Notes: generated from the sequence alone by a model not told the origin. A DNA stretch of 64,000 bases from Pseudoneurospora amorphoporcata (GCA_033297205.1 MU859062.1:124001-188000); one strand, 5' to 3'; shown: positions 1-12,428, counted from the first letter of the stretch. Made by a program: numbers and translations.

Positions 1-3000
1 AGCAGCTGACAGAAATCGAGAGCCGTCAATGTCCGACTTTTGGAGAATGTGTACGTACCTGTGAAAAAGGTACGTATCCCGGTACCTGCTTATGTACACC
101 CCCCTTTAGTGTTGCACTTTGGGGTGGTCGGCTTTTTGAACACGCCCTTGGCGCCGCCCTTTCCAACAGCCAGCCCAGACACTGAGACTTGGTCCGTCGG
201 CGGCGGTGAAGCGCACATTTACGATCCGAACTCTGAAGGGCTTTTTGCTTGGAGTTGGGACGGGGGCTCGGCCGCCTCGCTCGGTCTTTGATCCGTCTCC
301 TTCTTGTCTTTTGTCTGGCCGCAAGCTTGTACACTCCACCGCTCGGGCACGCTTCCGGTCTGGCTCCTGTCAATCATGTGCGCGCCCCCGACATTGCAAG
401 CTTCATCACGTACATTTGTTGAAACGAACGGGTATCAAGCTTATGGTTGGGCCTTGTTTCCGTTTCAAGAATCAAATCTAAAAACCCCGCGTCCCTTTGT
501 CACGATGGTTGTGAATGGAACCGACGGAGTTAAGGCCGGTTTGTAATCACCGTCCCGATCAGAAAGGCACATTTGCTTAGTACACTTCGTTTCACGGATG
601 GCTTCCGGGGATTTCTCAGCGACGTCTCCCTGGTTCTCATTTTGCAGGCGTCATAGAAGCCGCTCTGCAATTTCACAATCGGCAAGTCGATTGACGCATT
701 ATTCTGATTTCTAGGCAATACAATACCCGACGGCCTGGATATTCACGCATGCTATATCCCGCTGAAGCTGAAAGTTCCTCATTGACGGGATCCAAACTGT
801 TCCCATGACGCATCTCACTTTTTGCAACTCGGCTTTCGCGACGCCGGGGTTCTCACTGCGTTATCTTATCTACACTACACAGTACCAAACTTTCCCGGTT
901 CCTCGACTTCCTAATTCAACATCGACAGGGTATCCATCCCAACAGATCCATCCGCATGCCAAAAAACTTGGAGAAAAAAATTTCTTGCAGGTACCCAATT
1001 CCCACTTTCGGATTCTAGGCTGTGGGTTTCCCTTTACGTCCGCCCGTTTTTACGGGAATCTGCGACACTAGTTTTTGCGGCTACCGAGAAAAGAAGGAGG
1101 ATGTTCAAGGCGAGACCCGGAGCATCACGGCGCCTGACTACCGGCACACCTCCAAGCAAGGAAGATGACGATGAGGTTGGGCGGGCTCGGGGCGGGCTCG
1201 AGGCGGGCCCCGGTCAGCGACCAGGCAAGCAGCCAACAATACCGACACTTAAAACACCAACAAGCAAAAAGTTCATATCCAAGCTATCGCAAGCACCCGA
1301 CACACTAGACTCACAGCTCCACGTCACGAAACAAAAATAAGGGGTCTATAAACCGTTGCAAATTGACGGAGGCACTGCAACGAGCCTCGTTTATACTCCC
1401 GTCCCGTGGCAGACAACGAAGGATATTACACACCTCGGCCAGCAAAGAAAACAAGATTGCGTTGTTGGTCTGCTGACCGAAGCCCCAATTAAAACCCCTA
1501 GGACCAAGTCCAACTTGGCGCCTTGGACGTAAGAAAATACTAGGCATATATTCTCCAGCAACAAGTGTTTAGCTCTGTACGGAAGGTGATATTTTGGCTC
1601 AAAGCTTTCCTCTTTTGAACCTAACGATCGATGGCTCCCGTCCATACTCCAGGCACTGCCACCAGCAAATATATTGTTACCTGTTTCCATTACTGAGGTG
1701 TAGCCAGGACAAGCCTTGGTTGTCATGTCAGCTGCCGTCGTGCCTATCCGCAGGCGGTGAAGGAATTCAATTAGACGGAAGGAAACACGGCTGGGGAAGC
1801 TGCATGGTCTCAAGCGAACAAAAACCTAAAGCTTGAATCCTTCCACTCCCATGAGGTTGGTGCCCTGTCCTGTCACAAAGACAAGAAGATGCCATCATGC
1901 GAAACACATACAATCTATCAATCACAGGCTTGTCTACATACATACCTCTCGTACATCTGCATCGCCGGTTCCGTTCACTTGTGTGGGCGACGAGCATCGG
2001 CGGCGGGAGGAAGGCAAAGCTTGAAGCCTGCTTTCCTGGCAAGCCTGGATATTAGAGTTCGGGGCCGCGATCGTAACGCCGAAACCCACGCTGAGTCGCT
2101 AACTGCCTATCGCAGCCGGAGTTTGTGTCCACAGGGGGTGAGGGGAGTGACGGGATGACGGGAGTTCGTGACTGAACGGGACTCGTGGGTTTGAGTGGAC
2201 GCAACCACGGAAGGGGTGTGAATGCTGCCGTGGTCAGCGGGGCGCCGCGATGAGTCGCTCGGAAAGAAACCCGCCGTTCATCTGTTTGTTTTCCTCACTT
2301 CCTTCCCTCGAATTCCAGTGTGGGGGAGCGAAAAGGATCGCCGCGGCTTTTCAAACCCGTGACAAGTGCAGGGTGGAAGCGACGGGAGTGGGTGGGTGCG
2401 GGCACTGGGCCTGTCGCCGGCGCGAAGCCTTGCACAACTCCCCGCTTTGTGCCTGCCACCAAGTCAAAAGTGCTCCTCTTCTGCACAACAGGTGTGGCCA
2501 GTGCACGAACATTTGGCGGGAGCTTTTTGCAAGCGCGGGCCAAGTCGGAGCCTGAAGAGATCACTGCGAGCTCTGTCATTGGACGATTTACTCGGATCCA
2601 CTCATAGGGCTGAGGAGGAAAGAGCGATGAAAAGGGATCGGAACCCGCACTTCAATCCGCCCTCACCCACTTACAAAATGCGGAGGAAGTCTCAGTCCAA
2701 TGAAGATCATCTCGCTTCATCGTGCTTTCCCCAACGGAACTGATCCTCTTCAACGGTTGTGCCGGCCTCAGGCTGCAACAGCCTTATCGGCCAAGAGCCC
2801 AACTAGACTCGCTCAAAGCCAGCGATACGGGCAACTGGGGCTTAGCAGGCCAACAACAGGGCAAGTCAACGACACATAATACCGAACACGATACCTTGAA
2901 TGGGTTGACCGCTATGAAGGCTGTACCTGTAAGCTTGACGATTGTCAGTGCGGGTCTGGTGTTCGTTGTACAACCGAGGGCAAAGCCAAGAGCCTGAAGC

Positions 3001-6000
3001 TTACCTAACTTTCGTCAAAGGTCACTGTACGCAACGTTAACCTGTATGCTGCGATGCTGTCCAACCAAACTTCAACGTTGCCGCTGACAAAAAAACTCGG
3101 GGCTGTGCAACAGCTGCAACCTGACTGCAACTGCCAGCGAATCTGAAAAAGGCCGTTGACGTGCTTCTTCGCAAATCGCGAACGGATGTGGGGTGGGATT
3201 GGGGGAGGCACGGGGTTTGTGAGATGTCAAAATGTCATTTTCGTTTTTTCAACATGACAAGAAGACTTGCCAGGTGATACATGGCGATATCACTACGTGT
3301 CGGGTCCTATATGGAGATCGTCCGAAGGGTAGGACTGTTTACTGAAAAAATCAGCATTATCTTCTCAATCTTCTGTGTGTCGTCAATCGTGACCGATACC
3401 CCGACACCCAGAAGTTACGCATCGTTGAGAACCTCAATGTCCTGCCCGGTATGTACCCCCAGCTCTCCCGTGGGGACACGGATTTAAGATGAGTCGGAGA
3501 CAAGGGTGATGACAAACTCGGTGGGTTACAGCCGAGCACAAATGGAAGCTCCTCGCATGTCAGCCAATCCCCTCCCCACGTCAGCAACTCGGCACTCAGC
3601 AACTCAACACATGTACCTACCTACCACTGACAAATATTGCTGCCTTGTCCGAAACGAATCGAAGCTGAGCACTCGGAAGCGGGAGAACGGAATGATTCGG
3701 CGCCCTTTTTCATGCAGTCTCCGATCGATTTGTAACCCCGAACGCCGAATATGGGAATGGTAATTTACTTGACAGACCGACAGACAACCTGCCGCGTGTA
3801 CTACACTACCCAACCACCCACCACAAGCGCACTCTTTTGCTTCGTCATCCTCGAGATGGGTGCTTCTCTAGACGCCCCGTCTTCCGTTCCGGGGCCGGGC
3901 AGGCACGGACCATAAAATTCCAAGAAATTCCGCGAGTTCGCGGGAGGCTACGGGATATCACTCATCTTGTGACCTGGACGATTCCCGTTCTCCGTCTGCC
4001 TTGTCGGACCGCTATGGAAGATGACTCAATTCGCGCAGTCGATGAGCTTGCTCTGGAACATGATTTCTTAGGATGACGAATTTTAAGCCAAGCAGAATGA
4101 TAACCGCGGACACGGGCAAACCTAACGTCCCCCGCAACCAGTTATCCATCATCACAAAGGGTAGGAAGTCGTCTATCGGCTGCCGTCAATAGGCACAGCA
4201 GAGCATCATCTAGGGTTCTGTTTCCAGGTCCTCAGACACATACTTCTCTTTTTTCCACGTCTCCGCGCCTATTGCCTACCTATCTACCACTGCTCAAGTG
4301 CCACAAACCCACGATACAGGAACCAAGAAGCTGTGCCATCCGCGCCAAACCTGTGCCAGCCAGCTAGCCAGCCCTGTCCCTAGTCCCCAATCTCCCTTCT
4401 TCCATTTTCCGAACGCCGTATCAACGCCGTATTGACACATGCATGCATACTGACGTCCTATGGCGCGCGTGCGCAATTAGGTGCCAGTCCCATCCCATCC
4501 CCAACCCCAGTCCCAGTCCCGACCCCAGCTTATGGCTGAAAATTTTCCCCCCTGGCCGTCCCCTGGCCGTCCCTTCGGCGTCGGCGTCCCTTCTAGAAGG
4601 AGATGCCGCTGTGCCGTATCGTCAAGGGTTTTAGGGGTCATTGTGTCCCTTCTCAGCCACGGCACCGCATCCGCTCCTTCCGCCCAACCCGGTTGGTTAT
4701 TGTTTACCCTATGTACACACCACACATGTGCACCACGTTACGGACGGGACTGGGACCGGGACCTGACTTGGTGGTACCAAGCTGCTGGGTTGGTAGCGTT
4801 CGCTCGCTGCTGGGAGAAGGTAGCTCTGGCAGTTGGGAATACTGTAGCTAGCTGTTTACCCCTTTTGGATTTGTCTCCGGCTTGGGATTGGCTGAGACCG
4901 AGTTACGTACCTCCAAGGCTGACTGACATAGTTACACCAGCTCGAGACCTCACCTGTTCCAACCAGAGAGATGAAGGAAAGTGGAAGTTAGTAAACACGC
5001 CCCTAGGGCTAGAGGTAGCTACCTAGGCACTACACCAGCCCGATCCTAACTCCTCCCCTGGCATGGAGCTCTCGTTCGACGGCTGGCGCATTGACGACGA
5101 GGAGGCAGCCAGGGTGAGCTACCTAGAAGCTGGGTTCATTGCATGTTGGGGGAGCTTACCCCGGATTTTAGCTGGCCAGGTACGTTGCTAGCCCCGAGTA
5201 GTGTATGAATGCGTGTGTCTCTTGTTCCTGCGTTTCTGAGTTCCTGCATCACAAAGTGCGTCTGGTCCCCGACAGACGAAGGTGGCACCCCCGATCCTAT
5301 CTCTAGCGTAACACTCGGTCAGCCCTACAGACACTCACACATGTAATCTAAGGGTAAAGACACATAGACAAAGGGTTATGAGTCCTCGCTACAGCAACCA
5401 CCTCGTTATATACCGACACCAATTCTCCGTACTCTGTCTCGTTTCAGGAAAAACCACCAGACACTATTGCCGCCATGTCCGGCAGTAACTAGAGGTAGCT
5501 AGTCCAGTGACGGGGAGGCGGCGTACTTGAGGCACGGTACCCGCTTCAGGTAAACAATCACCTCTCTTCAGGTCCACTCACGAGCAAAGCATGTTAGCGA
5601 TTGTGTACATAGTTTTAAACTCCAAGTGAATTGTGCATGCTAACATTCTCTTACAACCCTCATCCTTGGGTAGGGCGCTTCAAGATCTCCTCAGCTTAGT
5701 CCGCGATCCGTCCGTCATACGCCCGTTTCTGGAATGTTGACGACAGAAAAATAGAAGTGATTTTGTAGTAGTAAGGGAGGAAGAGAAACGAAAACCAAGG
5801 CAGCCCAGCGATACTGCAAGAGAGTGCTGGTGAATGGGAAACCCAGTGAATGGGCGCCAAGGCACGCTTGAAAAGTATACACTGTACAGTGAACACACCT
5901 TTGTTGTACACTGCCTGGTCGCTGAAAGCTCGGTGTGGAAGTGTTTCAGTCCGGCCTGAGAGAAGAGGTAGCAAAGGATGGGAAAATAAGGTACTCGATT

Positions 6001-6435
6001 GGAGGTTTGTTGGGTTGGAGGGGGAAAACATGCCAGGCCCAGCCGACTCTGCATTACAGATGGATGCTTTGGGTGGAGAGCACCTTCCGAATGCCACAAG
6101 CCGGCGTGCTTGCACATACCTATGCAGCCATCATAACCTCCATACGTCCAAGCGGGGATACAAGTCGCTCTTTGAAGCCCACGAGAAGTTGCAAAGAAAC
6201 CAAGCCGGCCCTCGTGAGATCTCCTGGTCGAATTCAAGTTCAACTGGTGGCTTAATTTTCCAATGCCACGAAGCGATCTTGCCCGACGATATTTTTGACC
6301 CAGAGCGAGAAGTAAATATGAACATCGTGCCTGCCGTTTGACGAATTTTCTGAGATCACCGTGTCCTGTTCGTTCATTGGCGATAGCCGTACTGCTCAGC
6401 GTGTACAGGTATGGTGATGACATTTCCCTTCCTAT
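1..6435. other. gene-poor intergenic region
   Basis: No reading frame here has convincing protein character or splice structure. The only long frames (for example a 247-codon minus frame at 5680-6423) are rich in Ser, Cys, His and Arg, overlap other frames on the opposite strand, and resemble nothing I recognise. I see short G/C-rich direct repeats near 1170-1210, C-rich runs near 4485-4580 and many TACC/GGTA-type motifs near 4850-5150, all common in fungal intergenic DNA. Part may be the upstream region of a gene beyond the left edge. Confidence 0.6.
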
Positions 6436-6991
6436 TTAACCCAGGGTTCCTCTTAGCGCTTCAAGAGCATCTAGATCCGAGAACTTCTCGTGCCCTACTC
6501 CACTTCCCCAGTAATCCTTGGGCATCCTATGCCCATAAGTATTCAAATGCCTAAACAGCAGTCCACGCTGCTGAAACTCCTCACCGCACAGTAGGCATAT
6601 AGTTTGCAACTCTTTCCTGGCCCGCTTGATCCTTTGCGCGTTGGGCTCGATCTTGTTCTGCTGCGTCTTCAGCCTCTTCTCTCGCCCGCTTTTGCCTTTC
6701 CTGTTGCTGGTTTTGTTGATGTTGCTGCAAAAGCTCTTGCTGCACTCGTTCCCGCTCGAGCTCTGCTTGGCGATACACCGCTTGTCGTTCTATTTCTTCC
6801 GCCTCTTCCTCCCTCTTGACGATCTCCTGTCTTCGCCTCAGCTCCTCCTGTCGCTTCAATTCTACTTCTTCCTTTTCCTGTCGTTCCCGCTCGAGCTCTT
6901 GCCGACTCAAGGCTTGTCTCCTACGCTCTAGTTCTTCCTCTTCTTCCTCCCTCTTGACTATCGCCTGCGTTCGTCTCAACTCCTCTTGTCT

Positions 6992-7089
6992 NNNNNNNNN
7001 NNNNNNNNNNNNNNNNNNNNNNNNNNNNNNNNNNNNNNNNNNNNNNNNNNNNNNNNNNNNNNNNNNNNNNNNNNNNNNNNNNNNNNNNN
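6992..7089. other. assembly gap (98 Ns)
   Basis: A run of 98 undetermined bases lies inside an 18-bp tandem repeat, so the true repeat number is unknown. Confidence 0.99.
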
Positions 7090-7204
7090 CTCTTCAACTC
7101 CTCTTGTCTCTTCAACTCCTCTTGTCTCTTCAACTCCTCTTGTCTCTTCAACTCCTCTTGTCTCTTCAACTCCTCTTGTCTCTTCAACTCCTCTTGTCTC
7201 TTCA
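7090..7204 (-). repeat. 18-bp coding tandem repeat (RQEELK unit)
   Basis: At least six near-perfect 18-bp units (plus strand CTTCAACTCCTCTTGTCT) adjoin the assembly gap and continue in degenerate form down to about 6780. On the minus strand each unit encodes the hexapeptide RQEELK, giving a highly charged single-helix or coiled-coil rod between the kinase domain and the zinc finger. Copy number probably varies between strains. Confidence 0.9.
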
Positions 7205-8755
7205 GCTCACCCTGTTTCTTTAACTCCTCCTCTCCCTTTTTCTTCCAGAAAAATGACAATACCTCTTGTCGCTTATTTCGTCCATCTGGCGTTTTCCTGT
7301 TCATTGACTCAGTAGCCACTCGCTGTGACTCTCTCTCCTCTGCCTCCTCCTCTATTCTTTGCTGCTTCTGGTGCATCGGCACCGCGTTATGCCCCACCAT
7401 TATCTCGTCTCCTGTCTCGACTGCCGGGTTGTCCGCTGGTCTTGGTGGGTTGCATGTTATACAGGTTCGCGTGACGTTGGTTTGTGTATTGGGTGTGGGC
7501 GGATTGCTGGTGGGTGATGCTGTGGTTGGTCTGTTTACCGTGCTCAATGTTGGAAGCGACTTCTCGAGTAGTGCCCTACGAAAAGTTAGACTAAGTTCAT
7601 CTTTAAGTGGGTTATCTTGAGATATAGTAAGGGAATAGAATCTTACGGAGCCGTCAAATTGTTGAGCGTTTGTCGCATCTGAAGCCACTCGTGACTTAAG
7701 ATTTGCTCTATGTTCAACCTTGTCTCTGGGAGCGGGCGCATAGCGGCCAGGATGAAATCGATACAGAACCCCGTCGATATGCCCAGCACACGGCTCGGAA
7801 AATCCTTTTGGCCCGCGCGATACTGTTTCAAGTCCTTGGAAGTGTTAAACGGACCATGGCCGGTCCGTAGACAGAAGGCCACAGCCCCCAGCGACCACGC
7901 ATCGACTGCCGCCGTGAGGGGTACCGAGTCGTGCATCTCCGGGGCTATGTAGGCATACGTGCCGTAGAGCTCACGTAAAGAATCTCGGCGGGGATCTGGG
8001 GCGATTCCAAAATCGGCGACTTTCACGTGCCAGGCAGGCCAAGCCTTTGCAACGAGGATGTTCTGTGGTCGAACAGCATTAGCGTTGAGTAGTAAACTTG
8101 ACCAGGCAAATATTTACCGTAGGCTTGAGATTCCTGTGGATGAAATCGTTGGTATGCATGAATTGCAATGCTTCGGCCACCTGTTTAATGATCGTAGCTG
8201 CTTCGTGTTCTTCGAAAGGCGCCCTCTTATCGATAAACTGCTGGAGATTGCCAAGTTCTATAAACTCCATGGCGAAATAAAGGTAGTTGGTATCTTCATA
8301 CCAACAGTGAAACTGAACAAAGCGTTGCTCATACTTCTTATGAATCTAGAGCCTATAATCAGCTACGTTCCCTTTCCCAGAAGTGGCATTTAATGTCGTG
8401 AGCCGGGTAGATACAGTACTCACTTTGGACCGGCTTTGTGTCTTGTGAGCGGAAAATTCGCAAGTGCCATGAGTTCCCGGTACGACGACTCGAGAAAATC
8501 TTCTGCGTGACTCTTGCTGAATCTTTTGACGGCGCGAAGCTCGCAACGAGATTTGCGCCCGTCACATATTTGCCTGAAGACCTCTCCGAGAGTACAACCG
8601 CTTCCCAACCGCTCCATGGTGCGCCAATCTTCAGGCGTTTCCAAATGGCGTTGCAGGGTGTCCATGCCATTCCATCCCTCCCGGGGTTCAGCGCGCGTTG
8701 TACACAAAAGCTCTGATTTCCAATCCCGCAGGGAGGTGTTTAAGAACTGCTCCAT

Positions 8756-10181
8756 GGTTGTTCTGAGATTTTGTTTTGTTGTTTCTGGTGTAAAACTGTA
8801 TTTGTTGGCCAGATAAGAAGTTGTGATGTTCGAGATGAAGCCGCGTTTCAACTGACGCGACTCGCTCACTTGTTTTTTTCCTTGGCCTTACGCGGCTGTT
8901 ACCAGGAGCAAAGCCTGGGAAGACAAAGGCACCTTAAACTGACTCCTGGTCGATCATTCCTAAATATGAGACGTTTGTGAGGTTCACTCAAGATACTTTG
9001 AATTGGGAGTCCGATGCCGATGGACGATTGCCGAGGTTGACTGGCATTTCATCTAGTTCAACGCCTGTGCCGACTGCCAGCGGCAGAAGACGCAAAGTTG
9101 ACGCACCCTGTAATTCTCAACAAAGGGGTGTAACAAACGAGCTGTAATTTCAGTGATATCAACACTAACAATACGTCACGGTATGGCAGTACCCCGGCTG
9201 TTAGTGCTAATTGGTACAAAAGTAAACCCACACATCCCCCAAAACACAGCCCGAGCAACAACCTCCTTGAAAACATCCGATTTCAGACATTGTGGTCTAG
9301 TAGAGCAGAGCTTGATTGGCTATCAAAATCCCCTCGATCTCACAAGATCGGTCAATTCCCTCATCAGCTAGACCGATATCATGTCGCTCGCAACCTCCCA
9401 CTGCATCAATCCGCGTGGTGTCACAGAAGTGATGAAAGCCAAGATTGAATCTCCCATCAGTAGACCTAAGAACCACAAGACCAGATGTTCTGAAGATACC
9501 TTTCGAGCTTACTCTACACAGACAGCACTCTCGATTTCTCTCCGGGGTAGTCTAGATGGAGACGTTCTGCGTAACGACTACTGCCGGAAGACAATCTCAT
9601 GAGGATCTTGCAATGGCAAACACAGTCGAAGTGACATCCCACGAGTTGTTGCCGGTGAACCATTCAATTCCACTATCAGTCCATGTTCCGTAAGTTATAT
9701 TAACTGATGAACTGACCAACTTACAAAGTCTAGAATACAGTTAAAAAGAAATCTCTCATACCAGCCTTGTCCATAACCATCATATGTAGCGCACTACCCC
9801 TGATATATATATATATATATATATAAAGATGCGAAGAAGGTAAGATATCTTTTTGACCTACACGGCCGCTTGAAGCCATTCACTCACAAACGCTGCAGGT
9901 TACATAGACAGGCAACCGATAGACGCATGACAATCCGGTTACAACATATTTTCGGGATCCCTCTTACCCCTTCTGTGTTTATCAATCCGCCCCGCTAACA
10001 CACAGGGAAATTCAGCTGATCAAAATACCAAATTATGATATAGCAACACAGAAAGATGGTTCTAAAGCTAACGATACCTGGTAGTACATCATACCTTCAA
10101 TATTTCCCAGGCTCCGGAAGAGCACCTCCAGCTGTCAGCCTCTCCTCCCATTCACTCTCTGTCCGCTCCGGGATGTGTACC
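8756..10181. other. intergenic region between the two kinase paralogs
   Basis: No gene is supported. An (AT)n microsatellite occupies about 9803-9825. The reading frames present are short and unlike proteins. Confidence 0.6.
9803..9825. repeat. (AT)n microsatellite
   Basis: About eleven consecutive AT dinucleotides in the spacer between the kinase paralogs. Confidence 0.95.
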
Positions 10182-12428
10182 CTAAACACTGTGTAGATGG
10201 CAACCCTGCCCATCCAGACTCAAACGCCCACATATCCATCTCAGGCGCATGGTTGTCGTCTCCTTGGCATGCTTAAAGTTGAAACCGTGTTCATGGCACT
10301 TATGCTTGATAAGCTTCCACAGATTGTGGCAGGTCCGTCCGCACAGTTCGCATTTGCATGTCGATCGACCCTTCGCTATCCGCAGCGTTTCCGTTTCCAC
10401 GTATTTACGGTAATCTTTTTCCTGCTTCTGTTCAAGCCTCCACAGGGTGCTCTCCATAATGTCTCTCTGTAGTTGGCTGTTGCAGTTCTGTATCTTGCCT
10501 AGCAACTCCTGCCTCATCGTTTCATACTGTTGCGTCCTCGCTTCTCTCTGTTGGTTCTGCTCTTCCTGCCGCATTAGCTTCTTGGCTCCTGGGAGGCAGT
10601 TCATCGGTCGCGAGTAGTCCCCAACTCGACCTGTATGCGGATTGACAGCATGCGTTGCTTTCTCAAGGTGGTCGAACAGGTCATTGCGGCTTTCAAACCC
10701 CTTAAGACATGTCATGCATGTATGTCTTGCCATGACGGGAGACCCCCCATTCTGAGCAACGAGAAGTGGATAGAGTGGCTTGATGGCCTCTGATGCATCC
10801 TTCTGTAGGATTGTCGAATCTGACAGCCGCCAAAGAGAGTTCACCTTGGTCAGTGACGCTGGGCGCAAACATCTGCATCAAAGTCTTAGTTCTAACTGAC
10901 ATGCTCACGTTGGGTGGGCCAAGGGAAAGTAGACTCGTACATCCCGGGGATTCGGAATTGAGGCGAAGTTGGCATCCTGAAGCCACTCATGGCTCAATGC
11001 CTGTTGTATCGACAATCTTTTGTTCGGAACTGGATCATGGCCCTCAAAATGAAGTCAATGGAGAAGCCTGAAGAGGCGCCAAGGACGCAGGTAGGAAACG
11101 GCCCGATCCCCGCGCAATACTCCAGCATATCGTCAAGCTTGTAGAACGGCGAAACTCCTACCAGCAGACAAAAGCCCACGGCCCCCAATGCCCAAATGTC
11201 GACGGCAGTTGTGTAGGCCTGTGATGAATCAACAAGCTCGGGGGCCGTATAGCCGCTCGTACGGATGTAGTCCTTAGACTCTTTGGAGGGTCGGAAGTCG
11301 TTGACGTTGGCGGCAGCTCCGAAGTCAGCGATCTTGACGCTCCACGCAGGACCTTCGGCAGCGACAAGAATGTTCTTTATATGGAAGGTCCAAGACGGTT
11401 AGTTTTTACAATAGACTTGATCTCGAGACATATGGAGCAGCGACTTACCGATGGCTTCAGATCTCGGTGTACAAAGCCCTGAAAATGCATACACTTCAAA
11501 GCTCTCGCGATTTGGCTCATTATCAAAGGCGCCTCTCTGTCTGGAAACTTTACGCCCAGTTCGATGTATCGTTGGAGGTCGCCATGTTTGACGTACTCCA
11601 TTGTCAAGTACAAGCACTCAGGATCCTCGAACCAGTTATGCAGCTGGACAAACATTCTCTCATACTGTATAAGTGCAGATCTTTGGTCAGCTGATCTTTT
11701 CGGAAAAGAAAGGAGGTATTGGGAAGACCAATTTGATGCTACCTACCTTAAGCCGTGTTCGGTCGCCCAGTATGCCAGTATCGTAGAGGTTGCATTACTA
11801 TTGATAGCCTGCAGCAAAATCGCTGTACAGTAATGCAACAGTAATGTGAGTGCTTTCATACTGGCATAAACATGGGGTTTGAAGCAGTATGAAAGCGAAG
11901 AAAGCAGTAAAATCTCCAACGATTTCTGGCCTTCTAATTGGTCAGATGCAGGCCATTGGGGGAATTGGGGGAAGTGCAGCGACCTACATCGACTTGCAGA
12001 TTTTTACTGGAAAACAGCCGAACGCAAAAATCACGGCAGTATGCTGTTGCTTACTACCATATTAAACTTCCTTACTATTACTGGCATACTAGGTGACCGA
12101 ACACGGCTTTAGGCGCTGTCTCCCAGGAGAAAGTAGTCATGGCATACAGCTCTCGCCGTGATACCTGAATGAAGTTGGACTGTTCCTTGTGAAGCTGCTT
12201 GACGACGCGTACCCGGTTGAGTGTTGGCACGTTTAGAATCTCTTCTTTCCACACATTTCCAAAGGATCCGCTTCCCAAACACTCCACGCGACCCCAGGTT
12301 TGAATAGGTTCGCCTTTCTTGTTAGTGTGGCAACAGATGCCAGGAGCAACCGGTACAACGCTGGCATGGCCTAGTTTCCAATACCGAAAGTGCTTGTTGA
12401 GGAAGGGATCCAAACCCGAGCTATCCAT
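10182..12428 (-). pseudogene. kinase plus C2H2 zinc-finger protein, second copy, disrupted
   Basis: This is a tandem paralog of the 6.4-8.8 kb gene with an intact catalytic core: glycine loop LGSGSFGNV, lysine in RVVKQL, HRDLKP and DFG. The kinase domain is followed by a linker, a C2H2 finger (CMTCLKGF, HLEKATH), a Gln/Glu-rich helix and a second finger (CELCGRTC, HKCHEH). Readable exons are exon 1 from 12428, 11449-11664, 10909-11374 and 10182-10872, the last joined by an unusually short 36-bp intron. Two lesions are visible. A 358-bp terminal-inverted-repeat element (11751-12108) lies four bases before the original exon-1 donor, and one base seems missing near 11032-11038, where the frame must change for the alignment with the other copy to continue. 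The insertion may be tolerated by splicing (see findings). The substrate is unknown. Kinase-zinc finger fusions of this kind are not a standard family that I can name. Confidence 0.6.
11751..12108. mobile_element. MITE-like element with terminal inverted repeats
   Basis: The ends are inverted repeats of about 28 bp (left end AGCCGTGTTCGGTC) differing at two positions, both transitions. The element is flanked on both sides by TTA (11748-11750 and 12109-12111), which fits a 3-bp target-site duplication. The 358-bp length and absence of coding capacity fit a non-autonomous element. TTA/TAA duplications are typical of PIF/Harbinger (Tourist-like) elements. Two internal inverted repeats, GTTGCATTAC and GCTTTCATACTG with their complements, suggest a strongly foldable core. 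It sits in the second kinase paralog at the exon 1 to intron 1 border. Confidence 0.85.

Larger units (their letters stand above)
6436..8755 (-). pseudogene. kinase plus C2H2 zinc-finger protein, first copy, decayed
   Basis: A Ser/Thr protein kinase domain is followed by a long Glu/Gln/Arg-rich helical repeat region and a C-terminal C2H2 finger (CLLCGEEF, then HLNTYGH, about 6510-6590). Readable exons are about 8427-8755, 8118 to about 8330, 7647-8062 and 7575 down to 6436. The glycine loop (GSGCTLGEV), the lysine in AVKRF and the DFG triad are present, but the catalytic loop reads HRNLKP where HRDLKP is expected, so the catalytic Asp is lost. Exon 1 cannot be joined to exon 2 in frame because the donor appears to lack one G. 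The zinc-finger frame is also shifted from the repeat frame somewhere around 6600-6680. The Met at 8755 was chosen because the residues after it match the start of the neighbouring paralog. An assembly gap interrupts the repeat. It is a pseudokinase or pseudogene; base errors in a draft assembly could explain the frame breaks but not the HRN change as easily. Confidence 0.6.

Noticed and set aside
5680..6423. 247-codon minus-strand open frame
   Set aside because: Composition is random-like, opposing frames are also open, and there is no domain or splice support.
7090..7204. Possible CRISPR-like array
   Set aside because: The 18-bp units are contiguous with no spacers and encode a peptide repeat in a eukaryotic gene.
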